A stretch of DNA of 64,000 nt from Brachybacterium sp. EE-P12 (GTDB lineage: Bacteria > Actinomycetota > Actinomycetes > Actinomycetales > Dermabacteraceae): positions 174,584 through 238,583 of the forward strand of contig NZ_QXCP01000001.1 in assembly GCF_003711805.1 (NCBI RefSeq). Direction: 5' to 3'. The position numbers were made by a program, and so were the translations under genes. Under the pieces are notes generated by a model. It was not told the origin of the DNA. It saw only the letters and a list, made by a program, of their open reading frames with translations, and did no database searches. The number at the start of each line of letters is the position of its first letter. Positions within the stretch are counted from its first letter, which is position 1. Below are positions 1-8,060 of the stretch, one piece after another.

Positions 1-350
1 CCGATCACGCGCTCGCCCATGGTGAGGACCTGGGCGTTGTTCGACAGCACCGAGCGCTGCACCGAGTAGAGGTCGTGCGCGGTCACGGCGCGGACGCCGG
101 AGACCTTGTTCGCCGCGATCGCCACGCCCAGCCCGGTGCCGCAGACCAGCAGGGCACGATCCGCCTCGCCGGCGGCGATCTTCTCCGCCGCCTCAACCGC
201 GACGTTCGGGTAGTAGGTGCCGTCCTCACGGCCGGTCACGCCCACATCGATGACCTTCTCCACGCGGGGGTCGTTCTCCAGCAGCTCCTTGAGCGCGGAC
301 TTGTGGCCGTAGCCGGCATTGTCGCTGCCGGTGACGATGGTCAGAGCCAT
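1..350 (-). CDS. RpiB/LacAB-type sugar-phosphate isomerase, truncated by window edge
   Basis: The first 116 residues of an RpiB-fold isomerase of about 150 residues are present; the C-terminus lies beyond position 1. The start ATG at 350 has an AAGGAGAAC ribosome site. The family motif CGTGLGVAIAANK supplies the active-site Cys. The usual DHAG near the N-terminus is DNAG here, and the later segment reads SNNAQVL instead of the ribose-type HNDANVL, a pattern I associate with tetrose-phosphate isomerases (DerI/EryI type) more than with true ribose-5-phosphate isomerase. It follows a DhaK-DhaL kinase in the same direction, so a likely role is interconverting D-erythrulose-4-phosphate and D-erythrose-4-phosphate. 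The fold is clear; the substrate is inferred from context. Confidence 0.8.
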   Translation of the reverse strand, partial: MALTIVTGSDNAGYGHKSALKELLENDPRVEKVIDVGVTGREDGTYYPNVAVEAAEKIAAGEADRALLVCGTGLGVAIAANKVSGVRAVTAHDLYSVQRSVLSNNAQVLTMGERVI

Positions 351-444
351 GATGTTCTCCTTCAGATCAGATGATGCGCCGCCGGGACGACCCCGACGCG
401 CGTGACGGTGATGGATCGGTGTGCGAAACGTGGACGAGCCGCCC

Positions 445-495
445 GTGTCAGGATCTCAGCCGTTCCCGGGCCGGAAACGGCTGAGAACCTGACAC
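445..495. terminator. Long stem-loop between kinase and isomerase genes
   Basis: The arms read GTGTCAGGATCTCAGCCG and, on the opposite side, CGGCTGAGAACCTGACAC; about 23 of 25 positions pair and the loop is tiny. There is no T-tract, as is common for hairpin terminators in high-GC actinobacteria. It lies 90 bp past the kinase stop and 95 bp before the isomerase start, so it may terminate partially or protect an mRNA end. The core CTCAGCCG / CGGCTGAG recurs at 54506-54554 and, diverged, at 11657-11707. Confidence 0.6.
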
Positions 496-586
496 TCGCG
501 GACCACCCGGCCCCGGGGAGGGGCCGGAGCCGGGGAGGGTTGGGCCGGCGCCGGCCGGGGCCGGGCCGCGGACAGGTGCCCGACGG

Positions 587-2302
587 TCAGGACAGATGCT
601 GGCCGAGCTCCTTCATGAGGATCGAGAAGGAGATCGCGCCGGGGTCCGGGGTGCCGACCGACTTCTCGCCGAGCACTCGGGCGCGGCCCAGGGTCGCGGT
701 GATGTCGGCGGTCGCGTCGGCCGCGGTCCGGGCGACGTCCGCAGCCTGCAGGATCGCATCCGCCGCGTTCTCGCCGCTGAAGGCCTTCGCGAGCTCTTCG
801 CGGAAGGGCACGGCGGCGTCGACCATGGTCTTGTCGCCCACCTGGGCGCCGCCGAGGCGCTGGATCGCGTCGATGCCCGCGTCGACCGCGTCGACGACGG
901 TGCGCGCCTCCGCCCCGGCCTGGTCGTCGTAGACGGCACCGGCCGCGATGAGCGCCGCGCCCCACAGCGCGCCGGAGGTGCCGCCGGCGGACTCGGACCA
1001 GGCCTCCCCGGCCCGGACCAGCAGGGTGCGGGCCCCGGCGCCGTCCTCGAGCGCCTGCCGGGCCGCGGCCGCGGCGCCCTTGGAGCCGTAGGCCATGCCC
1101 TGGCCGTGGTCGCCGTCGCCGGCGATCGCGTCGATGCGGCCCAGCTCGGCCTCCTCGCGCACGCACACGGACTCGAAGAGGTCCAGCACCGCGGCGATCC
1201 TCGCGGCGACCTCGCGGGACTCCTCGCTCGCGGCGGGGGTCTCGTCGGTCCCGGCCTCCCAGAAGGAGGTGCGGCGCGGGCGCTCCGCCGTCGGCATGGC
1301 GCCGCGGTGGAAGGCGGGGGTGTCGACGGGCGCGAGCCAGTGCTGCTCGAGCTCCTCGTCCAGGAACACCAGGGTGAGCGACAGCCCCGCCATGTCCAGG
1401 CTGGTCACGAGCTCGCCGACCTCGGGGCGGACGGGGGTGATGCCTGCGGCCTCGAGCAGCTCGGCGACCTTCGCGTAGACGACGAAGAGCTCCTCGTACT
1501 TCACGGTGCCCAGGCCGTTGACGAGCACCGCGGCGCGGCCCTGGTAGCCGCCGTCCGTGCGCTCGGGCTGCTCGGCGAGCACGCCCTCGACCAGCATCGT
1601 CGCGATCTCCTCGGCGGTGCCGATCGGCTCGTCGCGTACGCCGGGCTCGCCGTGGATGCCCAGGCCCACGCCCATCTGCCCCTCGGCGACGTGGAAGAGG
1701 GCCTCGCCGGCGCCGGGCAGGGTGGGGCCGTCGAAGGCGACGCCGAAGGAGCGGGTCGCGTCGTTGGCCTTCCAGGCGATGCGCTCGGCCTCGGCGAGGT
1801 CGGCGCCGGCCTCGATCGCGGCGCCGGCGATCTTGAAGACGGGCAGGTCGCCGGCGATGCCGCGGCGGTCGCGGTGGTTCTCGGCCGTGTTGGAGACGAT
1901 GTCGTCGCTGACCTTCACGATCCGCACGTCGATCCCCTCGGCGCGCAGCTTCTCCGCCGCGGCGCCGAAGTGCAGCACGTCCCCGGCGTAGTTGCCGAAG
2001 CCGAGGATCACGCCGCCGCCGTTCTCGGCATTGCGGGCGACGGAGTACACCTGCGAGGCCGACGGGGAGGCGAACACGTTGCCGCACGGGGCGCCGTGCC
2101 CCATGCCCGGGCCCACCCAGCCGGCGAAGGCCGGGTAGTGGCCGGAGCCGCCGCCGATCACCAGGGCGGGCTGGCCCTGCGGGGTCTCGGTCGCGCGGAC
2201 CACGCCGCCGTGGACCACGGCGACGTGAGCGGGATGGGACAGGGCCAGGCCCTTGACCGCCTCGGCGGCGAAGGCGGCCGGGTCGTTGAAGAGGTACGTC
2301 AT
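587..2302 (-). CDS. DhaK-DhaL fused dihydroxyacetone-type kinase (probable tetrulose kinase)
   Basis: This 571-residue protein has an N-terminal DhaK domain (about residues 1-330) and a C-terminal DhaL ATP-binding domain (about 370-571), the one-chain ATP-dependent architecture. DhaK features are GGGSGHYPAFAGW at 51-62 and the substrate-binding His in GIHGEPG (about H217), which forms a hemiaminal with the ketone. DhaL shows GDGDHGQGM, which binds ATP-Mg. The ATG is preceded by GGAGGA. Enzymes of this type phosphorylate dihydroxyacetone or the four-carbon ketoses L- or D-erythrulose (LerK/DerK). Next to an ApnO-like gene, a decarboxylase candidate and a tetrose-phosphate isomerase, erythrulose is the likelier substrate; that is inference. 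Confidence 0.88.
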   Translation of the reverse strand: MTYLFNDPAAFAAEAVKGLALSHPAHVAVVHGGVVRATETPQGQPALVIGGGSGHYPAFAGWVGPGMGHGAPCGNVFASPSASQVYSVARNAENGGGVILGFGNYAGDVLHFGAAAEKLRAEGIDVRIVKVSDDIVSNTAENHRDRRGIAGDLPVFKIAGAAIEAGADLAEAERIAWKANDATRSFGVAFDGPTLPGAGEALFHVAEGQMGVGLGIHGEPGVRDEPIGTAEEIATMLVEGVLAEQPERTDGGYQGRAAVLVNGLGTVKYEELFVVYAKVAELLEAAGITPVRPEVGELVTSLDMAGLSLTLVFLDEELEQHWLAPVDTPAFHRGAMPTAERPRRTSFWEAGTDETPAASEESREVAARIAAVLDLFESVCVREEAELGRIDAIAGDGDHGQGMAYGSKGAAAAARQALEDGAGARTLLVRAGEAWSESAGGTSGALWGAALIAAGAVYDDQAGAEARTVVDAVDAGIDAIQRLGGAQVGDKTMVDAAVPFREELAKAFSGENAADAILQAADVARTAADATADITATLGRARVLGEKSVGTPDPGAISFSILMKELGQHLS

Positions 2303-2389
2303 CGTGGGGGTCCTCCGTGTGCTGCCGTGCGGGGGCCGACGGCGCGGGGTCGTGGGGGAGCCGGGCGCGGGACGCCTCGGCCATCATGA

Positions 2390-2399
2390 TCCTATAGGA
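2390..2399. promoter_or_regulatory. TCCTATAGGA palindrome upstream of the kinase
   Basis: This is a perfect 10-bp palindrome 88 bp before the kinase start, in a 184-bp gap after the GntP gene. The same motif, exact or nearly so, lies before several other operons up to 33 kb. It could be an operator. On the minus strand it also contains TAGGAT, which resembles an actinobacterial -10 box, so operator and promoter may overlap. Confidence 0.5.
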
Positions 2400-2486
2400 A
2401 ACGAACGTGGCCGGACAGGGCCGTCCGCCCCGGCTCCTGCGATGATGGGATGTCGCGGCGGGGGAGCAGGACGGATCCACCGGTGG

Positions 2487-4001
2487 TCAGACCACCAGCC
2501 ACACCAGCGACAGCAGGAGCATGCTCGTGAAGCCCAGGACCGTGGTCAGCACGGTCCAGGTGCGCAGGCCGTCGGCCACGGACAGCCCCAGGAACTTCGT
2601 GGCGATCCAGAAACCCGAGTCGTTGATGTGGGAGAGGGAGACCGAGCCGAGCCCGATGGCGAGGATGATCAGGGCGATCTGCAGCGAGGAGTAGTCCCCC
2701 GCGAGCACCGTGCCCTGGACGATCCCCGCCGCGGAGAGCGTCGCGACCGTGCCCGAGCCCTGGGCGACCTTGAAGGCGAGGGCGACCAGGAAGGCGAGCA
2801 GGAGGATCGGCACGCCCGCATCCAGCAGCAGCCCGGAGACCGCATCGCCCACCCCGGTCTCGGTGAGGACCTTCGCGAACACGCCGCCCGCGCCGGTGAC
2901 CAGGATGACGATCGCGGCCGGGCCGAGCGCGGCGTCCATGACCTCGCTGATCTGCGCGCGGCCCCAGCCGTGCATGAGGCCCAGCAGGTACATCGCGGCG
3001 AGGGTCGCGACCAGGAGCGCGAAGGCCGGAGCACCCAGGAAGGAGACCACGTGCGCGGCTGTGGAGCCCTCGTCGACCACGAGCCCGCCGACGGTGCCGA
3101 CCGCGATCAGGATGATCGGCAGCAGGATCAGGGCGATGACGAGCGAGGCCGGGGGACGCCGCCCCTCGACGGGGCCGTCCGCGACCGCGACGGCGGAGCC
3201 GCCGGCGGTGTCCGGGCCGCCCTCGCCGGAGAGGGCCGCCCCGTCGGCCGACCGCGACGCGGCGGCACGGGAGCTCGCGGCACGATCCCCGCGGCGGCTG
3301 CCGTCGGCCTCCGCGGTGACCGCGGCGAGGTCCGCCGCGCCGGCTCCCGCGTACTTCTCCTGGATGTCGGAGGTGAGCACGAAGGCCCGCGCCGTGACGC
3401 GCCGACCGACCACGTGCACCAGCACGCACATCGGGATCGCGAGCACGATGCCGCAGAGCGTCACCAGCCCCATCAGGTCCTGGCCGAGCAGCGTCGTGGA
3501 GCCGACGATGCCCGGATGCGGCGGGACGGTGTTGTGGATGAACACCATGAACACCGCCACCGGCATGCCGATCGCGATCGGTGCGCGGTGCCCGGCGGCC
3601 TTCGCGAACGCGAAGATGATCGGGACCAGGATGATGAAGGCGACGTCGAAGAAGATCGGGATCGCCACCAGGCCCGAGGCGATCAGCAGCGCCTGGGCCA
3701 GGCGTTGCTCGCCGAGCACGCGCGCGGCGGCATGGGCGATGACCTCGGCGCCGCCGGTGCGCTCGATGATGCCGCCGAGCATCGCGCCGAGGCCGACGAG
3801 CAGGGCGACGCTTCCCAGCGTGCCGCCCATGCCCTCGATCATGAGGGGGACGACGTCCTGGACGGGGATGCCGCCGGCCAGCGCGGTGAGCACGGCGACG
3901 AAGAGCAGCGCGACGAAGGCCGGCCACTTGAGCTTGATGACGGTGAACAGCAGGATCGCGATCGCGCCGGCCGCGATGCCGACGAGGAGAAGGGGGTCCA
4001 T
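2487..4001 (-). CDS. GntP-family permease (probable D-apionate or related acid-sugar importer)
   Basis: This 504-residue polytopic membrane protein of the gluconate:H+ symporter (GntP) family has about 12 hydrophobic segments and family landmarks such as PPHPG near residue 160 and SHINDSGFW near the C-terminus. A charged, Ala/Ser-rich cytoplasmic stretch (about residues 225-280) sits in the middle. The ATG at 4001 follows GAGAGG. It lies 63 bp after the ApnO-like gene and points the same way, so it is the obvious importer for that pathway. A paralogue sits at 11803-13203, suggesting two acid-sugar specificities. The family is certain; the substrate is inferred from neighbours. Confidence 0.85.
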   Translation of the reverse strand: MDPLLLVGIAAGAIAILLFTVIKLKWPAFVALLFVAVLTALAGGIPVQDVVPLMIEGMGGTLGSVALLVGLGAMLGGIIERTGGAEVIAHAAARVLGEQRLAQALLIASGLVAIPIFFDVAFIILVPIIFAFAKAAGHRAPIAIGMPVAVFMVFIHNTVPPHPGIVGSTTLLGQDLMGLVTLCGIVLAIPMCVLVHVVGRRVTARAFVLTSDIQEKYAGAGAADLAAVTAEADGSRRGDRAASSRAAASRSADGAALSGEGGPDTAGGSAVAVADGPVEGRRPPASLVIALILLPIILIAVGTVGGLVVDEGSTAAHVVSFLGAPAFALLVATLAAMYLLGLMHGWGRAQISEVMDAALGPAAIVILVTGAGGVFAKVLTETGVGDAVSGLLLDAGVPILLLAFLVALAFKVAQGSGTVATLSAAGIVQGTVLAGDYSSLQIALIILAIGLGSVSLSHINDSGFWIATKFLGLSVADGLRTWTVLTTVLGFTSMLLLSLVWLVV

Positions 4002-4064
4002 CGGAACCTCTCGGAGAGAGCCGGGGCGATCGTCAGCGACCGCCCCGGCAGGTGGATGTGCTGG

Positions 4065-4967
4065 TCAGCGCTCGATCTTGTCGAGGTTCAGCATCTGGGC
4101 GAGGACGGTGTCGAGCTCCTCGTCGTCCCAGACCTTCGCCCAGTCGGGCTTGATGATGTTCTCGCGGCCGTAGTCCATGGCGCGCAGGCACGCCTCGGAG
4201 AACGGGTTCGAGCCGCGCAGGGCATTGGTCAGCGAGATGAAGATGTGCCCGTAGAACAGGGCCTTCACCGCCTTCTCGGGGATGCCGACCTCGTTGATCG
4301 CGTGGTCCATCGAGTCCTTGAGGAACTGGCCGATCATGCAGCCGGTGGTCTCCACCAGGGTCGGCTCGAGCTGAGCGAGCTGCTTGACCGTCACCCAGTG
4401 CACGTCGATGACAGGGGCGTAGATCGCGCGGATGACCTCCGCGGTGCGGTCGCGGACCTGCTCGTCCGCGCCCTCGTAGGCGGCCACGACCTCCTGCGGC
4501 GCGGCGATCCCGCCGAAGGTGTCGGCCCACTCGTCGGGCGTGGTGCGCTCGAGGAAGACCGACGGGTGGGCGGGGTGCGCGCAGGCCTGGTGGACGCCTT
4601 CGCGCTCGGCGAGCAGGCCGGCGTAGGCGGCCGCCGGATCGAGGGTCAGCAGCACCGAGCCGTCCTTCATCAGCGGCACGACCTGCTCGGAGAGCTTCCC
4701 GAGGATCACGTCGGGGACGGCGAGGATCACGACGTCGGCCGCCTGGGCGGCGTCCTCGAGGGTGCTGACCTCGCGGCCGAGCTCCTTCAGCCGCTGCTGA
4801 CCCGCCTCGGACGCCTCGACGTAGAGGATCGGGGCATCGGTGAGGTTGAGGTTGTTGGAGACGCGGGTGCCCATCTTCCCGGCCGCGCCGACGACGGCGA
4901 CGGTGATCGACGGGTCGAGCACGACGGTCTTTCCGTACAGGGGGTTCAGTTCCTTGCTGCTGGTCAT
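4065..4967 (-). CDS. apnO: D-apionate oxidoisomerase-like dehydrogenase
   Basis: This 300-residue NAD-dependent enzyme has an N-terminal Rossmann domain (GAAGKMG at about 28-34) and the helical C-terminal domain of the phosphogluconate-dehydrogenase-like family that contains ApnO. Recognised family segments include LTLDPAAAYAG, HPAHPSVF, IYAPVIDVHWVTV and LEPTLVETTG. ApnO oxidises and isomerises D-apionate to 3-oxo-isoapionate. The ATG at 4967 follows GAAGGAG at ideal spacing. Longer in-frame readings upstream lack a ribosome site and run through proline-rich, non-protein-like sequence. Neighbours (GntP permease, TIM-barrel protein, tetrulose kinase, tetrose-phosphate isomerase) match the decarboxylating D-apionate route. 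The assignment rests on remembered family patterns. Confidence 0.7.
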   Translation of the reverse strand: MTSSKELNPLYGKTVVLDPSITVAVVGAAGKMGTRVSNNLNLTDAPILYVEASEAGQQRLKELGREVSTLEDAAQAADVVILAVPDVILGKLSEQVVPLMKDGSVLLTLDPAAAYAGLLAEREGVHQACAHPAHPSVFLERTTPDEWADTFGGIAAPQEVVAAYEGADEQVRDRTAEVIRAIYAPVIDVHWVTVKQLAQLEPTLVETTGCMIGQFLKDSMDHAINEVGIPEKAVKALFYGHIFISLTNALRGSNPFSEACLRAMDYGRENIIKPDWAKVWDDEELDTVLAQMLNLDKIER

Positions 4968-5112
4968 CGGTGACTCCTTCTTCGGCGCGACGGATGTCGC
5001 GGGTGGGGGGGCGGCGGGGCCGCGGATCGGTGCGACACGAGGCCGCGGGATGGGGACCGGCGGGGCCGGTGCTGGTCGGGGCGGGCCGACGGGGTCGTCG
5101 TCGGCCGACGGG

Positions 5113-5955
5113 TCAGGCGGGGGAGAGGCGGTGCGCCTCGCGCCAGTCGCGCAGCGCCGCGAGGGTGCGGTCGGTCCAGGCGCGCTCGGTCTCGACGGTG
5201 GTGTCGAGGTCGCCCTGCCAGGGCAGCCAGTGCTCGACGATCGCGGACGGGGCACGGTCTCCGACCGACGCGGCGGGGTCGCCGGAGTAGACGTGGCGCA
5301 GCTCGTGGTCGAGGTCGAGCAGGCCCTCGCCGAGCGGGGCGCCGGAGTAGGTGAAGCCCACCCAGCCCTCCTGGCGTGCGAAGGCGAAGTCCTTCACGTG
5401 GAGGTTCACGGTGCGCGGGGCGCAGGCCTCGACCACGTCCTTCGGGTGCTCGAGCGCGGAGACGCAGTTGGCGGGATCCAGGCAGATCCCCACGTGCGGG
5501 GAGTCGAGCTCCTCGACGAGGCCGAGCAGCGTCCTGGTGGGGACCTGCTCGTAGGTCTCCAGGGCCAGGGTGATGCCGGCGCTCTCGAGGCGGGGGAGCG
5601 TGGCGCGCAGCTCGGCGACCGCGGCGGCGGGGCCGCCCTCGATCTCCTGGGACTGGACCATCGAGCGCAGCGTCCGTGCCCCGAGCGCCTCGGCGATCTC
5701 GACGTAGCGGCCCAGGTGCTCGCGGCCGATCGTGCGGGTGCCGAGCTCGAGCTCGATGCCGAGGAGCTCTGCCCGCTCGCGCAGGTCGTGCAGGCCGGCG
5801 GGGTCGAGCTGCTCGATGCGGGGGTCGTCGCAGATCTGGAAGACGTCGCAGCCGAGCTGCGCAGCGCGGTCGATCATCCCCGGGATGTCGAGTGGGGAGG
5901 GGTTGCGGCTCTCGAACTCCCAGAACAGGGAATAGCTGCCGATGCCGATCTTCAT
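5113..5955 (-). CDS. Sugar-phosphate isomerase/epimerase-family TIM barrel (candidate 3-oxo-isoapionate decarboxylase)
   Basis: This is a 280-residue xylose-isomerase-like TIM barrel (AP-endonuclease-2 superfamily). Metal-site segments are visible as LETYEQ, CLDPANC and NLHVKDF, the usual Glu/Asp/His pattern. The ATG at 5955 has a GGAGCAC ribosome site. It is the first gene of the minus-strand group that continues into apnO, gntP, kinase and rpiB. In known D-apionate pathways a protein of this superfamily (OiaC) decarboxylates 3-oxo-isoapionate to L-erythrulose, which would feed the downstream kinase. The family is certain; the OiaC role is inferred from order and neighbours. Confidence 0.75.
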   Translation of the reverse strand: MKIGIGSYSLFWEFESRNPSPLDIPGMIDRAAQLGCDVFQICDDPRIEQLDPAGLHDLRERAELLGIELELGTRTIGREHLGRYVEIAEALGARTLRSMVQSQEIEGGPAAAVAELRATLPRLESAGITLALETYEQVPTRTLLGLVEELDSPHVGICLDPANCVSALEHPKDVVEACAPRTVNLHVKDFAFARQEGWVGFTYSGAPLGEGLLDLDHELRHVYSGDPAASVGDRAPSAIVEHWLPWQGDLDTTVETERAWTDRTLAALRDWREAHRLSPA

Positions 5956-6019
5956 CGTTCGGGGTGCTCCGTCGTGATGGCGTGCGGGGGTTGGTGCCGT
6001 CACGGTAGACCCCCGGACG

Positions 6020-6039
6020 CCAACTGGTCAACCGGTTGG
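6020..6039. promoter_or_regulatory. Inverted repeat upstream of the apionate-type operon
   Basis: Outer half-sites CCAAC and GTTGG and inner GGT/ACC form an imperfect 20-bp inverted repeat. Inside it, CAACCGGTTG (6029-6038) is a perfect palindrome with the central CG typical of LacI-family operators. It sits 65-85 bp before the TIM-barrel start at 5955. No LacI gene is in the window, so a regulator elsewhere is implied. It does not match the TCCTATAGGA motif. Confidence 0.45.
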
Positions 6040-6113
6040 CCATGGGTGGGTGCGCGGGGCGGTTGGGTGGGTGCGCGGGGGCGGTTCGGGGCGCCGGGTG
6101 TCGAGGCGCGGGG

Positions 6114-6170
6114 CCATCCCGTCTGAGGTGTCGGAATCACCTGGTCATTCCGACAGCTCAGACGGGATGG
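6114..6170. terminator. Stem-loop after the FadR regulator gene
   Basis: The left arm begins CCATCCCGTCTGAG and ends TGTCGGAAT; the right arm mirrors it. The stem has 24 pairs with one mismatch and a 9-nt loop. It lies about 50 bp past the regulator stop codon, with no T-tract. It probably ends regulator transcription and insulates the apionate-type operon promoter. Confidence 0.65.
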
Positions 6171-6222
6171 ATCCCCGTAGCGACAGCTCGGAGGAGCTGG
6201 AAGGTGTCCGCGGGCGGCGGGG

Positions 6223-6972
6223 TCAGCCCGCGTCGGCGCTCTCGTCGGCGTGCAGGATCCGCGCCCGGGCGGTGGCCATGTGCGCGATCATCGCCGAGGC
6301 GGCACGATCGCCGTCCCGCGCCTCGAGCGCCTCGAGGATCGCGGCGTGCTCCTCGAGGGCGATGCGCATGTCCTCGGCCTCGTGCACCGAGCGGTCGTTG
6401 TAGACGCGCAGCAGCTGCCGGCTCACGGCGAGCAGGTCGGTGACGATCGGGTTGCCCGCGGCGACGCCGAGGACCGCGTGGAAGGCCGCGTCCGCGGTGA
6501 CGAAGGCGTCGAGGTCCTCGAAGCCCGCGCGCATGCCCTCGATCGACTCGCGCAGGGCGTCGATCTGCTCGGCGTCGATCCGCTCGGCGGCCAGGCGCGC
6601 GCAGTAGCTCTCGAGGCCCGCGCGCAGCTCCATGAGCTGGTCGGTGCTGCGCTCGCCGATCATGAGGCCCCAGCTGAGGGTCTGGGGGAGCAGCTCGCTC
6701 GCGCTGCCGCGCAGGTAGGTGCCGGAGCCGGGGCGCACGTCGACGATCCCGAGGATCTCGAGCGCCGCGAGCGCCTCGCGCACCGCGGATCGGCCCACTC
6801 CGAGCGCGCTCGCGAGCTGTCGCTCCGGCGGCAGTCGCGTGCCGGGCTCGAGGTCCCCGCCTGTGAACAGCTCGAGCATCTGCCCCGCGACGCCGGAGAC
6901 CGGCGTTCCCGTGGGGACGGCGGACAGCGCCGCGGCGAGGGTGTCGGAGGTGCTGTCGGAGAAGGCGGGCAT
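6223..6972 (-). CDS. FadR-type GntR transcriptional regulator
   Basis: This 249-residue regulator has an N-terminal winged helix (about residues 17-85, with LPPERQLASALGVGRSAVREAL as the recognition region) and a C-terminal FCD ligand domain. FCD metal ligands are seen in DAAFHAVL, EEHAAI and AHMATAR. I chose the ATG at 6972; a GTG at 7044 would add 24 poorly ordered residues and sits almost on the TCCTATAGGA site. It diverges from the TIM-barrel gene at 7097 and shares that palindrome with it, which suggests autoregulation. FadR-type proteins often sense sugar acids or hydroxy acids. It is my best candidate for the regulator reading the shared palindrome, but that is unproven. Confidence 0.85.
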   Translation of the reverse strand: MPAFSDSTSDTLAAALSAVPTGTPVSGVAGQMLELFTGGDLEPGTRLPPERQLASALGVGRSAVREALAALEILGIVDVRPGSGTYLRGSASELLPQTLSWGLMIGERSTDQLMELRAGLESYCARLAAERIDAEQIDALRESIEGMRAGFEDLDAFVTADAAFHAVLGVAAGNPIVTDLLAVSRQLLRVYNDRSVHEAEDMRIALEEHAAILEALEARDGDRAASAMIAHMATARARILHADESADAG

Positions 6973-7051
6973 GTCTGGAAAGGTACCAAGAGGAGGGTGT
7001 GTCCCCTCGGACGACGCGGATCCGGCGACGCGCTTCCCCTCCACCCCAAGT

Positions 7052-7061
7052 TCCTATAGGA
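7052..7061. promoter_or_regulatory. TCCTATAGGA palindrome between divergent regulator and TIM-barrel genes
   Basis: An exact copy of the palindrome lies 36 bp before the plus-strand gene at 7097 and 80 bp before the regulator start at 6972. It could control both directions. TAGGAT within it could also act as the plus-strand -10 box, which would give a leader of about 28 nt. Confidence 0.55.
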
Positions 7062-7096
7062 TCGACGGCACGAGAGACCCCCGTGAAAGGACGACG

Positions 7097-8026
7097 ATGT
7101 TCACCGCAGAGAACTGGCCCATCGGTGCCAACATGCTCTCGTTCGGCAGCACCACGCCGGACGGCACTCCCACCCTCGAGGCCTCCTCGAGCGTCTGGGC
7201 CTCCCAGCTGCGACAGGTCAAGGAGCTCGGCGTCGACCAGATCGACCCCACCGACGCCTGGCTGCCGCTCGCGAAGCTCTCCGACGAGCGGGTGGAGGAG
7301 TTCCGTCGCGTGCTCGACGGCGAAGGAATGACCCTCTCCTCGATCTCCATGACCCGCAACTCCGTCGTCGACGTCGAGGGCGGCGAGCAGAACCTCGCCG
7401 ATGCGCTGCGCTTCATCGAGCTGGCCCCGAGCCTCGGCGTGACCGTGGTGAACACCGGCTTCATGCAGGCCCTCACCGAGGAGCAGTCCCGAGCGATCTG
7501 GTTCTGGCTCGCCGACGGCCACGTCGACGACCCAGCTCTGCGCGATCTCGCGATCGAGCGGGTCCGGATCCTCGGGGACGCCGCGAAGGCGCAGGGCATC
7601 GAGGTCAGCCTCGAGATGTACGAGGACACCTATGTGGGCACCGCCGACGAGGCCGTCGCCTTCCTGCGCGACGTCGACCACGAGAGCGTGGGCCTGAACC
7701 CGGACCTCGGCAACCTGGTGCGCCTGCACCGCGAGGTCGAGCCCTGGGCGGACATGTTCGAGAAAGTGCTGCCGCACTCGAACTTCTGGCACATCAAGAA
7801 CTACACCCGCGACCTCGACCCGGCCACCGGCGCCTACTCGACCGCCCCCATGCCGCTGAAGTACGGCTACATCAACTACCGCCAGGTGATCCGCCGCGCC
7901 CTGGATCTCGGCTACACCGGACCGTTCTGCTGCGAGCACTACGGCTCCGACTCCCTCGGCGTGATCGCCGAGAACGTCCAGTACATCCGCCAGGTGCTCA
8001 GCTCGGCGCTGGCCGAGGACGCCTGA
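7097..8026 (+). CDS. Sugar-phosphate isomerase/epimerase-family TIM barrel protein
   Basis: This 309-residue protein has the xylose-isomerase-like TIM barrel fold. Metal-ligand segments are SLEMYED, GLNPDLGN, FWHIKNY and FCCEHYG. It starts at an ATG preceded by GAAAGGAC. It is the first gene after the divergent FadR regulator and is followed 34 bp later by an SDR, so the two probably act in sequence. Members of this family isomerise, epimerise, dehydrate or decarboxylate keto-sugars and sugar acids. Nothing seen fixes the substrate. It is longer than the barrel at 5113 and differs from it throughout, so it is not a recent duplicate. Confidence 0.8.
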   Translation: MFTAENWPIGANMLSFGSTTPDGTPTLEASSSVWASQLRQVKELGVDQIDPTDAWLPLAKLSDERVEEFRRVLDGEGMTLSSISMTRNSVVDVEGGEQNLADALRFIELAPSLGVTVVNTGFMQALTEEQSRAIWFWLADGHVDDPALRDLAIERVRILGDAAKAQGIEVSLEMYEDTYVGTADEAVAFLRDVDHESVGLNPDLGNLVRLHREVEPWADMFEKVLPHSNFWHIKNYTRDLDPATGAYSTAPMPLKYGYINYRQVIRRALDLGYTGPFCCEHYGSDSLGVIAENVQYIRQVLSSALAEDA

Positions 8027-8060
8027 GCGCCCACCGCACCCGTTCGAAGGAGAGCCCCAG

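Noticed and set aside
456..2480. Very long reading frame overlapping the kinase gene in another frame
   Set aside because: Its translation is Arg/Gly/Ala-rich without a fold, it has no ribosome site, and it lies across a kinase with intact motifs. Such shadows are normal at this GC content.
2253..4973. A 906-codon plus-strand frame opposite gntP and apnO
   Set aside because: Low-complexity charged composition; antisense to two conserved genes.
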